A stretch of DNA of 64,000 bases from Multifurca ochricompacta. Its lineage: Eukaryota; Basidiomycota; Agaricomycetes; Russulales; Russulaceae. Below, one piece after another: positions 1 through 11,362 of the stretch. Both the position numbers and the translations under genes were made by a program. The notes under the pieces were generated by a model. It saw nothing but the letters and a program-made list of their open reading frames with translations, was not told where the DNA came from and searched no databases. Numbering within the stretch: position 1 is the stretch's first letter; each line of letters starts with the position of its first letter. The DNA is taken from contig WTXG01000058.1 in assembly GCA_022496185.1 (NCBI GenBank), positions 1-64,000 on the forward strand. Direction: 5' to 3'.

Positions 1-3000
1 CCATGAATGGAGGTTTCCTTGTAAGGGGTCAGAAGCTTGGCATGGAAGACTGGATGGATCTTCCATTTCGGCAGTAACTGCAGCTCATAAGACACATCTG
101 ACAGCTTCCTTGTGATCCGGAAGGGTCCATGACGTCGGGGCGCTAATTTGGCGAGGGATGTGACGTGTGAATGTTCCTACCCTCGAGCCATACCCAGTCA
201 TTGTCTGATAAGGTGTGAATGTGCTTGGCTGTGCTGCCAGAAGCTGTTGCGCCTTTACCAGATTTTCATTGGCTGATTTCCGCAGCTCCTCCCATTGGCC
301 GATTCGTTCGGTTACTGACGGGACGTTGATAGGCTTATTGCCCACGTGGTGCGTGGAGTCCAGCCCATGATAAGGAGAAGGGGTGGATTTCGTCGTTCCA
401 TTGGCCATGAGTTGTGAGCGAATTCTGCCGTCGACAGCCATTCTGCCCAGTCATCCTGCCTGCTGTTGCACCAAAACTGGAGATACTGTTCCAACCATTG
501 ATTCGTCCGCTCGGACTGTCCGTCTGTCTGTGGATGGTATGCCGTCGAGATGTTCTGCGTGATGTCCAGCGTCTTGCATAAGGCCCTCGCAAATGCCGAT
601 GTGAAACGGGTGTCTCAGTCAGAGATGATCTTTTTAGGGAGTCCGTAGTGACGATATACATGGTTCAGGTATAGTTTCGCCACTCCTTCAGCTGTGATAG
701 TTTCGTTGCAGGGAATGAAGAGGGCGCTTTGGAGCAATCATGATCCGTGACTGTAAGGATAGTGTCAAAGCCTTGTGATTTGGGCAGCTTGACAATGAAG
801 TCCATGGCGATGGTCTGGAAAGGAGTCGAGGTACTGGGAGTGATGGGGAGTATTGGTGGGATTTTTGGGTGCGTGTTCACCTTGTTTGCTTGACATGATG
901 CGCATCCTCGTATGTAGCTCTCAATGTCCTTTTCATATTGGGCCACCAATAGTCTCGTTTGGCCAGGGCGTAGGTGTTGGCAATGCCTGGATGGCCGGCG
1001 GAGGGAAGGTCGTGATGAAAATGGATCACCCCCTCTTAATGTTGTCCCACCGGTGACAACGAGTCGGTCCCCGTCTTTCCACCACAGACCGTTGATTCTT
1101 TAGATTATGAGCATCAGCCCATGAACGGCACAGGTCCTGGTTCATGTTTGGGAAACTTGTGCCCAAAGGTCCATGTCGTGGAGACTGACAACGGCGTCTT
1201 GGCAAATACTTCCTCTGGGAGGACAGTGATGTCGTTATTGTCGTCCTCCCTGTATGCATGTCTGGTCTGCGCGATAATGCATCTGCTCTAGCGTTCTGAC
1301 TCCCGGCAATGTGTTTCAGTGTGAAGTTGTACTCTTCCAGTTCCAAGACCTCTCGTGCCACACGTCGACTGATCTTATGGGGTTCTTTCCAGTATAACAG
1401 GTTGGAATGATCAGTATAGATGATGGTCTTGTGGGGGGTTCCTGCCAAGTAGGGTCGCCAGTGTCGTAATGCCTTGACGATGGCTAAGAGCTCTCTGTCC
1501 CAGATGTCGTAGTTTCTTTCGGCTGGGGAGAAGGTTTCGAGTAGTATGCCACTGGGTGAAGCACTTGTGCGGCATCTCTCTGGTATAATACTGCCCCGTT
1601 CGCAAAGTGTGAGGCGTCCACCTCTACCTCAAAGGGGTGGCTCAGATCTGGTTGGATAAGTACTGGTTCCGAGCCGACGAGGTCCCTAATCTGTTCAAAC
1701 GCCTGCTGCTGTGGGCATCCCAATGCCATGGTACGTCTTTTTCAGTAGGTCGTTCAGTGGTCGCGCTATGCTGAAATCCCTTGACGAATCGTCGGTAGAA
1801 GTTACAGAATCCGATGAACGATCGGACATCCTTGACGCAGGTCGGCACGGGCCACTCCCGGATTCCCTGTACTTTCACGGGATCCATGCGCACTTGTCCC
1901 CCTCCAAGATGACCCCTAGATACTCAACGCTCCGTTGTTCAAAGGAGCATTTGGCAGGTTTGAGGTAGAGATCATGTTCTTGCAGTATATCCAGTACTTG
2001 ATGTACACGCATCGGTGGTGGTCCAAATCATCTGTGGTGGCTACTAGGATGTCGTCCATGTAGACCACTACTTCCCCTGTGAGAATGAGATCGCGGAAGA
2101 TGTGGTTCATCATAGACTGGAACGTTGCCGGCGAGTTTGTAAGACCAAAGAACATAACATTGGGTTCGAACAACCCTTGATTTGTTTTGAACGCCGCCTT
2201 GCACTGGTCACCTTCCTTGATTCTAACGTTATTGTAGCCCCATCGCACGTCCATCTTCGAGAAGAGGGACTTATCCCTCATAGTGTCAATGAGTTCGGAG
2301 ATGAGCGGCAGGGGGTAGGCATTCTTTACGGTGTATGTGTTAATTCGCCGGTAATCCTGAACCGGTCGCAGCTTGCCGTCCTTCTTTTTGATGAAAAGAA
2401 GGGCGAGGCATACTGCGACTTGGATGGGCGAATATATCCTTTTGCCAAATGTTCTTCAAGGAACTCTGTCAGTGCCACCTGTTCGGACTGGGACAGCGGA
2501 TAATTTTGCAATCTATTGCTGTAGGTGTGTCGGGGAGTAAGTCTATGGCGTGGTCCCACGGTCTGGAAGGTGGAAATCGCTGGGATTCTTCTTCGGAGAA
2601 CACCTTCCAGTGCCTATGGTAGACACTCGGCACTATGTCGCTGTATGTTTTTTCTGTCTGCCCTTGTATTGCCTTTGGGCTAACTCTGATGCTTTAGTGG
2701 CGTAACAGTGACCTGGGTCTTCCTTCCTGTACTTGTGGCGTTTATTGTCGGATGTCTGACTGCGTAGTCATAACCTATGGATGTAATGATAGTGGGATAT
2801 GATTCTTTGTCCATTGTCGCGTCAGCCCAGTTGATCTGGGGCTCAAACGCGGCAAGCCACGGGTATCCTAAGATAAGATCTTCGTCTCCTAGGTCTGTAA
2901 TCAGGAAACAAATGTTCTTTGTGGTTTCTCCAACCTGGACCTTCAGATCCGTGTAATGAGTGATCTTTCCAGCACGGTTGGCCGTTCCGTCAATGTTCCA

Positions 3001-3225
3001 AATGTTCTTTTCCTGGGGAAGTGCCAGCCGTCCCAGACCCATCGTCTTGATTAGTCGTGGGTGAATAAAATTGTCCGTGGCTCCGGAGTCCACTAAAATA
3101 TCTCGATCGGCCGTCCTCTGTGTAGTTTCAAAATGGACTGGTATTTTCAGTGATTTGAATCGACTAGTATACACAGAGGTAACATGGAGTGCTCGTGCCC
3201 AGGCCGATGGGTTTGAGCCTAACAA
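1..3225 (-). pseudogene. pol of gypsy-A: protease, RT, RNase H, integrase (broken)
   Basis: Pieces in several frames, in order from right to left: aspartic protease (2680-3225, DSGATDNFIHP), reverse transcriptase (1916-2559, with YMDDILVAT), RNase H (about 1484-1893), and integrase with its zinc-binding and catalytic parts (335-1448) running into the region before the chromodomain (1-441). Frameshifts separate most pieces, and a TGA near 614 replaces the arginine codon of the catalytic DRDTRF stretch seen in gypsy-B and gypsy-C. No functional enzyme can be made from this copy. Confidence 0.9.
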
Positions 3226-4727
3226 AAATCCTTCTTTGCAAACGCCTTTTCTACTAATATGGCGCGCACGTCCTCACTTTCCTTCATCATGTTGGCCCAT
3301 ATATCCTGAGCCTTTTCTTCCTTTGATCGCTTGTCCACGGTGGGGGGGTTGTTCTGAACAGGGTGTTCTGGTGCCACTGTGGCGACAGCAACTCGTGCTC
3401 CCTTCTTGGGACAGTCCCGGGACATATGTCCCAATGCTCTGCAGCGGAAGCAGCGCCCTTCTTTCATTAGTGTCTGCCGTTCGTCTTCTGTGAGTGCTGC
3501 CCGAGCTCGGGCGCGATCTGCCGAGGTATCCATAGCGTTTGGATCCCTCTGGCCATGTGGCGTGGGCTTTACTCCGAACGCTGCCTTCCACTGGTCTCGG
3601 GTCTTTCCCTTTTTGGTGTCAACTCCAAACCTTGTCTGGAAGTCAAGGTAATCTTGTTGCTGTCTCCGAGCAGCATCAACCCAGGTGTCCCAGTCGTGGG
3701 GGTGATGAAACTGAATGATATTCTTGACCAGGGGGTTGGGCAAACCCTGCGAAAAGAGGTCTAACGTTGCCTCTTCGTCCGTGTCATAGCCGGCCCTGTT
3801 GGCTAGACTTCTGAACTTGGCGACGTATGCGTCAAGTTCTCCCTTCTCCATTCTGAGGGACTTCAATTCTCGGGCTGCCTTCTGTTTGGCCTGCCCATCT
3901 GTGAAGGCATCTTTAAACCGCTCAGCGATGGTCTCCCAAAGACCTTCACTGGTGGTACGACGCCCACTTTCGACTTGTTCATTCAGCCACTCCAGCTGTT
4001 CCATGGTCCAGTCGTCAACCGCATCCCCCCGAATCAGGGAAAGGAACAGATTGGCTCGTTGAAATGGATTGACAATCTGCGGGACGTCATGGTTGAAGTT
4101 TTTAAAGGTTGTAACTCCAACATGAATTTCTTGCTCTGTGAGCGGTCCCCAGTGAACGTTTGGGGAAGCACTCCTGATAACCGTCCGGACGGGGGGGGAA
4201 TGTTTGGTGGTGCTGCCACTGGGGCTGGTGGGGCGGGGTCTGGAAGCTGGGCGGCAATGGTGGACATGTTTTGGTAAAACGGGGTGGCGGTGTCGGTGGA
4301 TTGTATAGAGATCTGGGGAGTTGTCAAAGCAGGGGCTCTGAACGTGACAACTTCAGGTGCAACTGGGGCTGTAGACGACGCTAATACCAGTGCTTCTTCG
4401 CTAGGTTCTTCTACGTACTCCTCTGGTTCGGAGTCCGTGACAATGGCCGGAGGGTTTTCTCTCCACAGGCCTAGCCAAATTCAGGTGGGGCAGGTCTGGT
4501 TGTAACCCAAGAGTTTCGACTGTCCGAGTATCGGATACAATACCAAACTCTTTTCTCTTCGTCGTATTCTACCGGTTGGTATCTTCCGTCTGATAGACGT
4601 AGTATCCAAACTCAGATTCAAAATCTTTCCAGGCGGCAGAGCCAAGTACTTGCTGTGAAAGATTATTCTCGTCTCTGCGTTCGATGAGCTCTTCTCGGAA
4701 GAGGGTCTGACTGCGGCTGGAAGCCAC
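3219..4727 (-). pseudogene. gag of gypsy-A (broken)
   Basis: Capsid/nucleocapsid polyprotein. The largest open piece (3219-4004, 261 aa) covers the capsid C-terminal half and ends in one CCHC zinc knuckle (CFRCRALGHMSRDC) that would bind the element RNA. Upstream pieces (to 4727) belong to the same protein in other frames, so at least two frameshifts are present. The conserved N-terminus starts with GTG, not ATG, as in the other three copies here. The frame closes with KKDFC and a stop, and the protease frame overlaps it in -1. Confidence 0.88.
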
Positions 4728-4746
4728 TGTGAGAGACTCGACTTGA

Positions 4747-5324
4747 TGTTACGTCCGGTGTGAGACGTTCTGCACGACTTGTGCGACAGCGCTATACGTG
4801 TGTTCAGATGAGAGGTCAATAAGGCCTCTCGGAGTTCAAGATGAATGAGTCAAAGTCAACGGGGCTGCTCCCGAATGACAATGTTAAGCAGAAAGTGCCG
4901 AAAGCACTGAGACGGTCGAGTCAAAGGTTTCAAGGGGAAGTCCAAAAGACAAACACCGATGTATTCAATAAGTCGAGTCTGAGGTCTACAAGGTAGTTAC
5001 AGCGGACTTATATACGTAATCGAATGGGCGTCTATAGATAAGATAACGGAGTCAAGTGGGTCCGAATATATGAAAGCGGAGGGCGTAAAGCCTGGCTTCT
5101 GATAGGGGATTAAGTAAGTGTCCGGTCGTAAAGATAAGGGATAAGATAAGAGTCCAAACATAAGTACAGCAACGCAAACATAGACAAAGGCAATCACGGG
5201 GAAGGGAGCAGGGCACGTGAAGGATCCCACGATGGAGACGTGATCTGATAATGTAAAGTGGGCGGCAAGGAGGGGTCGTCGTTAGGGAGGAGAAAGAAAG
5301 TCGGAAGGGACGGGGTTCGTAACA
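4747..5324 (-). repeat. 5' LTR of gypsy-A
   Basis: The repeat begins TGTTAC and ends GTAACA on the plus strand, so it has the inverted TG/CA ends of an LTR. It matches the LTRs of gypsy-B, gypsy-C and gypsy-D. In element orientation it carries a TATA box followed about 35 nt later by AGACTCGACTT, the self-primer sequence. The primer-binding site AAGTCGAGTCT lies just inside the element at about 4734-4744. Confidence 0.92.
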
Positions 5325-5378
5325 CTAACCCACTAACTTCCCTACAGTCAGTATGCTGCGCCTCATGCCTGTTTCACA
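5325..5378 (+). repeat. 3' remnant of a copia LTR
   Basis: These 54 bases match the 3' end of the copia-1 LTR (27053-27106, reversed), including the terminal CCTGTTTCACA. Gypsy-A inserted in this LTR and the rest is left of the window. The copia LTR itself had landed in or just before an F-box gene, removing its 5' part. Confidence 0.8.
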
Positions 5379-7262
5379 ATTCAGGCCAAATTCATCACCA
5401 AAGAGTAACAATTCATGTCCTCCCTGACAACATCCTTGTGGATATATTTCATTTATATCAATTGTGCACTTACAAGCATCCACACCTATGGCACAAACTG
5501 GTGCACATATGCCGGAGATGGCAATACGTCGTGTTCTCCTCGTCGTGTCGTCTGGATCTGCAACTTCTCTGCAGACCAGAAAAACCCGTGAGGAGGTCTC
5601 TTGATTGTTGGCCAGAATTGCCTCTCGTCATATCCCGTCCTTTGTCCCGTCAGAAATACCGTCTAGCGGATGACGAAGAAGATAACATTGTGGCAGCACT
5701 TGAGCACCCCAGTCGCGTATTCGAGATTTCCCTTTATCTGACAGATCCACTATTGGGAAAAGTGGGCACTCTGATCCAGCAGCCTTTCCCAGAACTGAAA
5801 AAGATTGATCTTTCATCGAATTGGCAGGCTCTTCCTGTTCCTGATAACTTTTTGGGTGGATTCGCACCACGTCTTTGCGAGTTGACCTTAAATTCAATTC
5901 CATTTCCGGGGTTACCAAAGTTTCTTTTGTCTGCCAATGGCCTTGTCAGACTTGAACTTAGAGGAATTTTGACCGGTGGATGTATTTCCTCAGAGGCGAT
6001 GGCCAATTGCTTGTCCAGGATGTCCAAACTCGATCACCTTTGGATTGAATATCAATCCAAGACATCTCATCCCAGGTCAAAGAATCAGCGTCCACCTTCA
6101 CTGACACGAGCCATCCTCCCTGCATTGACCTATTTTAAAATTTGAAGGTACTAGCGAGTACTTGGAGGACCTCGTAGCTCGGATCCATGCTCCCTTACTC
6201 AAAGGATTGCGTATAATATTCTTCGACATTCTGCAACTTTCACAGTTCATTTGTCTCATGGAAAAGGTCAAAATACGTGATTACCTGTCATTTGACATTC
6301 ATATTCCAAATACCGGGCACGACATGGACATGGGCTCGACTGATAAAAATCTGATCTTATGGTTTTCGTTGTCTATCCCATTCCTGCCAAGAGATCGGCA
6401 TCTTTCCTGTACCATCCAGATATGCGACCAATTGTCTCCTCTCCGCTCCCATTTGCAAGAGCTCGGACTCTATGGTGATAAGCGACTCAGTTTGCAAGAT
6501 GTCCCGGAATGGCTCGACTTGTTGCGTCTATTCCCCACTGTGTACAGCCTGATTTAGTGATGTGCCTGGCCCGGCTCAAAGCCGGAAGCCGGGCCAAGCC
6601 GGGCCTGTTTGGGCCGGGCCAAGCCAGGCCGTTGTGACGGCCCAGCAAGGGCTTTGGCCCGGCTCAGAGAAACTAAAAGCCAAAGCCGCCGGCTTAGGCC
6701 GCGGCTTTCAACAGCACATACAAGTGCATTAGCAATCGTCAAAATCAGTAGAAATCCGATCACAAAGTGGTTGATTTGGGTCACGTGATCATGTTTATCG
6801 CGGCATTTCAAACTTTTTCTTCGATATAGCTTTGCAATACGTAACGCACTAAGTCAGATTTGGATTAGCTGAACTATAACTACTGGTTATATGTCATAAA
6901 ATTTTCTCTGCCAAAAGCCGCGGCTTGGGCCAAGCCGGGCCAGGGCCAAGCCGTCTGTGGCGGCTTTGGCTCGGCCCAGACTTCAGGAAAGCCGGAGCCG
7001 CCTCAGGCCGAGCCAAAGCCGCGGCTTTTGGGCCAAGCCGGGCCGGAACATCACTAGCCTGATTGTATGCGATGATATTTGGCCCCATGTCACTGCTGTT
7101 CAGGACGAGCTGGATGAGGACTCGGCGATGGAATCTTACCGTCCTTGACCGAGCTTCGGATCGACAGCCCTGGCACGCTCACGACGTACCCGATTGAACG
7201 GTTCAACACCGTGGGCCGGAACTTAGGCCACCCCATAATTTATTATCGTGAGGATGACTAGA
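5379..7262 (+). pseudogene. F-box/LRR-type protein pseudogene
   Basis: Paralogue of the intact gene at 9798-11318. F-box proteins act as substrate receptors of SCF ubiquitin ligases; the specific target is unknown. The F-box core (LPDNILVDIF, then CRRWQYVVFSS and DLQLLC) starts near 5410, and leucine-rich segments follow. Three lesions are visible: the N-terminus is replaced by a copia LTR end; one extra base near 6140 shifts the frame (read on at 6162); and a 502-bp MITE (6555-7056) interrupts the last leucine-rich segment, its TAG end acting as the stop. After the MITE the frame resumes exactly (VCDDIWPHVTAVQDELDED). A decayed tail matching the paralogue's C-terminus runs to a stop at 7260-7262. 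Confidence 0.82.
6555..7056. mobile_element. hAT-type MITE, 502 bp, in F-box pseudogene
   Basis: The ends are inverted repeats (TAGTGATGT on the left, ACATCACTA on the right) with GGCCCGGC-rich subterminal repeats that extend the pairing. It is flanked on both sides by GCCTGATT, an exact 8-bp target duplication, which is the hAT signature. The interior (about 6720-6900) is AT-rich and non-coding. Removing it with one duplication copy rejoins the F-box reading frame without loss. Confidence 0.92.
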
Positions 7263-7601
7263 GGAGGACTGGTTTTAGTTCGAAGGAGTATTTAAGGGAT
7301 GTTCCAAGTATGAGCTTGCCATCGTGTATTTAGGATTCATCCCACAAGCAGTCAATGCGCATCTGTGTGCTACTACTGTGCTTGGTGATGTACTTGAATG
7401 GCATCTGGTACATGTCCGCGTTGCCCATCCCTGACATGTCACCCTCATCAAAGTCAAGGAGGCAGATGTCCACCTCGACCAACACATGTCATCCTCCCTG
7501 CATTAGCGAGTATTTGAAAGACATAAGTATTCGAATCAGTACTTGAAGCATCTGATATAACATTCTTCAATCAGCTCATCTTTGACATTCCCAGTTCATT
7601 G
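7263..7601 (+). pseudogene. F-box paralogue relic
   Basis: Short stretches resemble the F-box gene at 9798-11318: a segment at about 7490-7530 recalls its SEYLEDLV segment, and 7562-7590 recalls FNQLIFD. Frames are broken, and the stretch is cut at 7601 by a copia solo LTR. It is either a second decayed paralogue or a partial duplication of the one before it. The rest shows nothing recognisable. Confidence 0.5.
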
Positions 7602-8102
7602 TGTTGAACACAGAAGATGTTCGGTGATGCTTCAGGCATCAGGTGATTAGATTAGCTACTTTGTAGATTAGATTAGATACCGGAGTTTCGGACTATTTAC
7701 ATTATCATTATTACTTTCTTTCTCACATTCCGCAGTAGCTGACTGATGCACTATGTAACATGTGATTTCTGTATTGGCCAATGGCCTTTAACCCTCATGT
7801 TTATTGTTTGGACTTTGTCCGGCACCTGTGGACTTATTCCCAGTGTGCACAGACCATCCCTTGGGTATATAAGGGTGTCTGTTTCGTCTTCTACACTTCA
7901 GAGTTCTTCTAACATCTGAAGTGTAAGTTCGTTTCATACTATCTACTTTACTATTAGACTGACGTTCTTTACATAGAACTTTCTTTGTCTAGGTCAGTAG
8001 TATAGTTAACAGAGTTCTTCTAACATCTGAAGTAACTTTCTTTGTCTAGCTTAACTCGCTAACACTTACAGTCAGTATGCTGCGCCTCATGCCTGTTTAA
8101 TA
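7602..8102 (+). repeat. Copia solo LTR (copia-1 family)
   Basis: It starts TGTTGAACACAG and ends CCTGTTTAATA (CACA in the intact copy) and is flanked by the 5-bp duplication CATTG (7597-7601 and 8103-8107). It contains a TATA box (GGGTATATAAGG near 7863) and, just after it, the CTTCAGAG hairpin region typical of this LTR. No internal element sequence remains, so it arose by LTR-LTR recombination. Confidence 0.9.
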
Positions 8103-9535
8103 CATTGGTCCAAAAATGAGCTGGTACTAGCTCTAGTGAAAATAGGACCTTTGCGCGGAGTTTGCGAGGTGAGAGTATAAGGTCACGGTGCGTATGTAAA
8201 GAAGAGGCACCGATAAGGGACAACTTAGGATGCAGCACACATGTCAAGCCCTGGTTTTCCTCCGGGACGCATCATTTCATATGAACCCTTATGCTCGATA
8301 AGAGGAAATAGCCCCCGCCACAGCCATGCATCCCATGCCAAAGAACGCCTTGTCTATATATATAGGGCACGATTCGTAAATCGGTGCCACTAAGTAAATA
8401 CATTTAGATGAATCAAAGATATTTTGTAAATTAAGCCACTACACAAGTAGGAGACTGCCAATGATGATAGTAGAGATTTATAGCGATGTGACAGTTTGTT
8501 ATGGGTTAAGAGCTGTATGGACCCAATCCGCGTGAGTGCGAGGAAAAGTCTTCCCTGAATGGTGAGAGAGGTAAAGAAGAGAGGGAGAGCGCGCAGAAAG
8601 AGTCCCAAAGATAACTAGACTTCAAAGGAGGGTGTGTCGTGCTTTTGAACTGATGTGAATCTACTGCTTTGCTGGTTCCGTTTGACCTTGCGCTCGATGT
8701 CGTCAAGAAGTTCTTTAGCACACAAAAGAAAGATAAAGAAAGGGGAGAAATGCCGATTGATTTCTGCTTCTGTTGGCTCACTGGCTGGTCTACTACAAGC
8801 ATTGTATGTAACTTTATATACTTGCAGAGAGACCGAGTTATGATGCAGAAAGAGGGTGAATTAGGGTTGAAAGAAGATAAGGTGAGATGATGCCAGGCAA
8901 TAAAGGCGGAGATGATGTAGACGGGGAGGTAGAAACCTGGCAATAAAGACGGGGAGGTAGTGAAACTGGAGTAAGGAATGGACGGGCATGTGGCCCGGAA
9001 TGCAAATATACTGATAAAAGATAATATACGGAACTAGATCATAAGTGCTCTAATTCAGGGTTTGTAATGAAAGAGGGGAGAGGCGATAGATGGAGGTTTC
9101 ATGCTCAACGCCCGAGCCATCCTTACAGAGCACATGTTATACATTGAAAATACGGACCCCTGTCCGTCTGGCACCACAGGTCATCCATGGTCTTCAAAGG
9201 TTTGTTGACGCACTGGCTTGAAGGTGGCACGCGTACGCTGTAGGAAGGTTAAGAGTTCGTTGCGGATCTCAGCGCAGCAAATGGAAGAGTGGAGAGAGGA
9301 TGCCCATGGTCACGTGAAATATCCAGTCTGGTGTCACCTGAGCTGAGAGCAGTTGAGGTTGTGTGGCGGGATCTATTATTATTGCTAGTATCCCCCATTC
9401 ACTGTGGTGAAATGATACTGACGTTGGGGCCTACCTTGTCCTTACCCAAACAGTCTTCTACACAGTCTATCCGGCCCCCCATCTCCGGTATCAATGTCCT
9501 GGCTGATATTCCAACAAAAAAGCGCCACCAAACCG
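8103..9535. other. Intergenic stretch, no gene supported
   Basis: The open frames here (for example 8506-8943 minus) are low-complexity Ser/Leu/Pro-rich translations without recognisable domains. A short direct repeat built on GACGGGGAGGTAG lies at about 8910-8960. A minus-strand frame at 9399-9641 has balanced composition but neither a recognisable family nor a clear continuation, so it is left unassigned. Confidence 0.5.
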
Positions 9536-9543
9536 TATATAAG
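9536..9543 (+). promoter_or_regulatory. Possible TATA box upstream of F-box gene
   Basis: TATATAAG lies about 255 bp before the ATG of the F-box gene. The distance would give a 5' UTR of roughly 220-230 nt. This is a single motif match, so it is only a candidate. Confidence 0.3.
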
Positions 9544-9797
9544 AGCCGATGCTCTGCCTCTGCCTCGTATCCACTTTGGTTCCATGTTCCATCAATGAAC
9601 TCCCAACAGTGCGTCCGAACAATTCTATAGATGAGATGCAAGACTAGAGCTGAGCTGACAGGGCTTCCGCAGATCTCCGAATCGTAATCGTGCTACTGCT
9701 CGTGTTCTAAGACTCTCCCCAACTCGCGTCATCTCCAGGGTCAACGGCACAATCCACCGTCTATTCTCTAAAGTCAAAAAGAAAAAAACTGGCGAGC

Positions 9798-11318
9798 ATG
9801 GCAGCTCCTCATGCGCCAGGAACAAACACTGACTCTTGTCTTGCCACAGGCACTGGCGAGGATCACGAATGCGTGACCATTAATTCGCTGTCCGATAATA
9901 TCCTCCTAGAAATATTCAATCATTGTCGGCTTTCCGCCATTAATTTGCTGTCCGACGATGCCCTCCTAGACATATCCGGTCTCCATCAGCTTTCCGTTTT
10001 TCCAATCGACCTAATAGTCGACACGTGGGAATGGCACAGGCTCACGCACGTATGTAGAAAATGGCGATATGTTATTTTTGCGTCACCCCGTCGTCTCGAC
10101 CTGCGACTTCTCTGCACACACGGAACGACTGTTCGGAGAACTCTGGACTGCTGGCCAGCATTGCCCATCAGCATAAAGTACGGTGGGGTCGCGGAGCCCA
10201 CGCCTCCGGCTTTGAAAGACGAAGATAACATCATCGCCGCGCTCGAATACCCTGCTCGCACGTATCAAATCCAACTCGTTTTAACAAAGTCACTATTTGA
10301 CAAGTTGGCGGCTCTGAAGCAGCAACCGTTTCCGGCTCTCGAGTGCTTTTTGCTCATATCCCACGATGGAGGCGAACTGTCGACCCTCCCCAGCACAATT
10401 TTGTGTGAATCAGCACCGCGCTTACGGATTCTTTTCTTCTATGGAATTCCCTTTCCAATGTTGCCGAAGTTTCTATTGTTGACCAAGGACCTTGTTGACC
10501 TTACACTTGTGGAAATTCCAAGTGCCGGGTACTTTTCGCCCGAATCGCTCGTTACGAGCCTGTCGGGGATGACTCAGCTCAAAACGCTTTACATCGAGTT
10601 CGCTTCTCCATCTTCCCGCCCAAATCGGAGAAGTGTGCCTTCACTCAGACGCGCCGTCCTCTCCACTCTCACTCGATTCTCATTTCGTGGCATCAGCGAG
10701 TACCTGGAAGACCTCGTTGCCGGTATTGACACCCCCGCGCTCGACTACTTCGACGTTACACTATTCAATCAACTCATCTTTGATGTCCCTCAACTTCATC
10801 AGTTTATCTCCCGTGCAGAAAAGCTCAGGGTACCCAGCCGAGCGAGGTTAGACTCTTTCGAGAACAGTGTCTCCATCACCCTCGTCCAGCCAGCCGGGAC
10901 GGACACTCCTGGGCGCCTATTGCTGCGGATCGCATGCAAACCTCTCGACTGGCAGGTCTCTTCTATTGCAGAGATATGCAACCAGTCTTCCACTCTCTTC
11001 TCTCGCGTAGAAGAGCTCAACATCCACGGATATGGTCCACAACCAGCGAGACAAGAGGAGATAGGTGTCCCAGAGTGGCTCGAGCTCTTTCACCCCTTTA
11101 CTGCTGTGAGTAGCCTATATGTCACTGAATCTCTGGGACCAGACGTTGCGCATGCGCTAGAAGACGCTGCTGATGGCCCGGTCATGGAAGTGTTACCAGC
11201 ACTGCGGGTGCTTCGTTTCAAGGGCTCTCGAGACTCAGCGCCTGTTGAGAAGTTTGTCACCGCACGCCAGCTCCCCGATCAGCCTACCTTAAATGTGTGC
11301 TATGGAGACCTCATTTGA
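9798..11318 (+). CDS. F-box/leucine-rich protein, intact
   Basis: Uninterrupted 506-aa protein. F-box-like motifs occur near residues 27-60 (NSLSDNILLEIF, then a second partial unit LSDDALLDISGLHQL) and at about 80-105 (WHRLTHVCRKWRYVIFASPR, then LDLRLLC). Leucine-rich segments of about 25-30 residues fill the rest (for example PALECFLLIS, LRILFFYGIPFPMLPKFLL, LVDLTLVEIP). The duplicated F-box start suggests a small internal duplication. F-box proteins recruit substrates to an SCF ubiquitin ligase; the substrate cannot be told here. The ATG at 9798 is the first in frame, and TGA-free reading to 11318 with no intron is consistent with the two broken paralogues. It is the only undamaged host gene in the window and lies just outside the transposon nest. 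Confidence 0.88.
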   Translation: MAAPHAPGTNTDSCLATGTGEDHECVTINSLSDNILLEIFNHCRLSAINLLSDDALLDISGLHQLSVFPIDLIVDTWEWHRLTHVCRKWRYVIFASPRRLDLRLLCTHGTTVRRTLDCWPALPISIKYGGVAEPTPPALKDEDNIIAALEYPARTYQIQLVLTKSLFDKLAALKQQPFPALECFLLISHDGGELSTLPSTILCESAPRLRILFFYGIPFPMLPKFLLLTKDLVDLTLVEIPSAGYFSPESLVTSLSGMTQLKTLYIEFASPSSRPNRRSVPSLRRAVLSTLTRFSFRGISEYLEDLVAGIDTPALDYFDVTLFNQLIFDVPQLHQFISRAEKLRVPSRARLDSFENSVSITLVQPAGTDTPGRLLLRIACKPLDWQVSSIAEICNQSSTLFSRVEELNIHGYGPQPARQEEIGVPEWLELFHPFTAVSSLYVTESLGPDVAHALEDAADGPVMEVLPALRVLRFKGSRDSAPVEKFVTARQLPDQPTLNVCYGDLI

Positions 11319-11362
11319 GGCAACATAATAGATGTCAATGACCTGCCTGTTACGTACCGTCC

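Larger units (their letters stand above)
1..5324 (-). mobile_element. Ty3/gypsy element A (Tf1-like, chromodomain type), 3' end off window
   Basis: Minus-strand LTR retrotransposon entering from the left edge. It shows the 5' LTR (4747-5324), gag, protease, reverse transcriptase, RNase H, integrase and the start of the integrase C-terminal region. The 3' part and 3' LTR lie before position 1. It is closely related to gypsy-B and gypsy-C, which allows its lesions to be read by comparison: several frameshifts and at least one CGA-to-TGA stop (near 614). It inserted in a copia LTR, whose end remains at 5325-5378; the intact copia LTR at 27053-27560 shows the uninterrupted sequence. It is a dead copy. 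Confidence 0.93.

Noticed and set aside
3205..3230. Classical -1 slippery heptamer at the gag/pol junction
   Set aside because: The conserved T-run does not fit X XXY YYZ in the gag frame; the overlap is reported but the mechanism is left open.
5258..5372. N-terminal 40 residues of the open frame leading into the F-box pseudogene
   Set aside because: This part is translated from the gypsy-A LTR and copia LTR remnant and is not F-box sequence.
8506..8943. 145-aa minus-strand ORF
   Set aside because: Ser/Leu/Pro-rich low-complexity translation, no domain, no paralogue in the window, no supporting splice or promoter pattern.
9399..9641. 80-aa minus-strand ORF next to the F-box gene
   Set aside because: Composition is protein-like, but there is no recognisable family, it overlaps the likely F-box promoter, and no convincing continuing exon was found.
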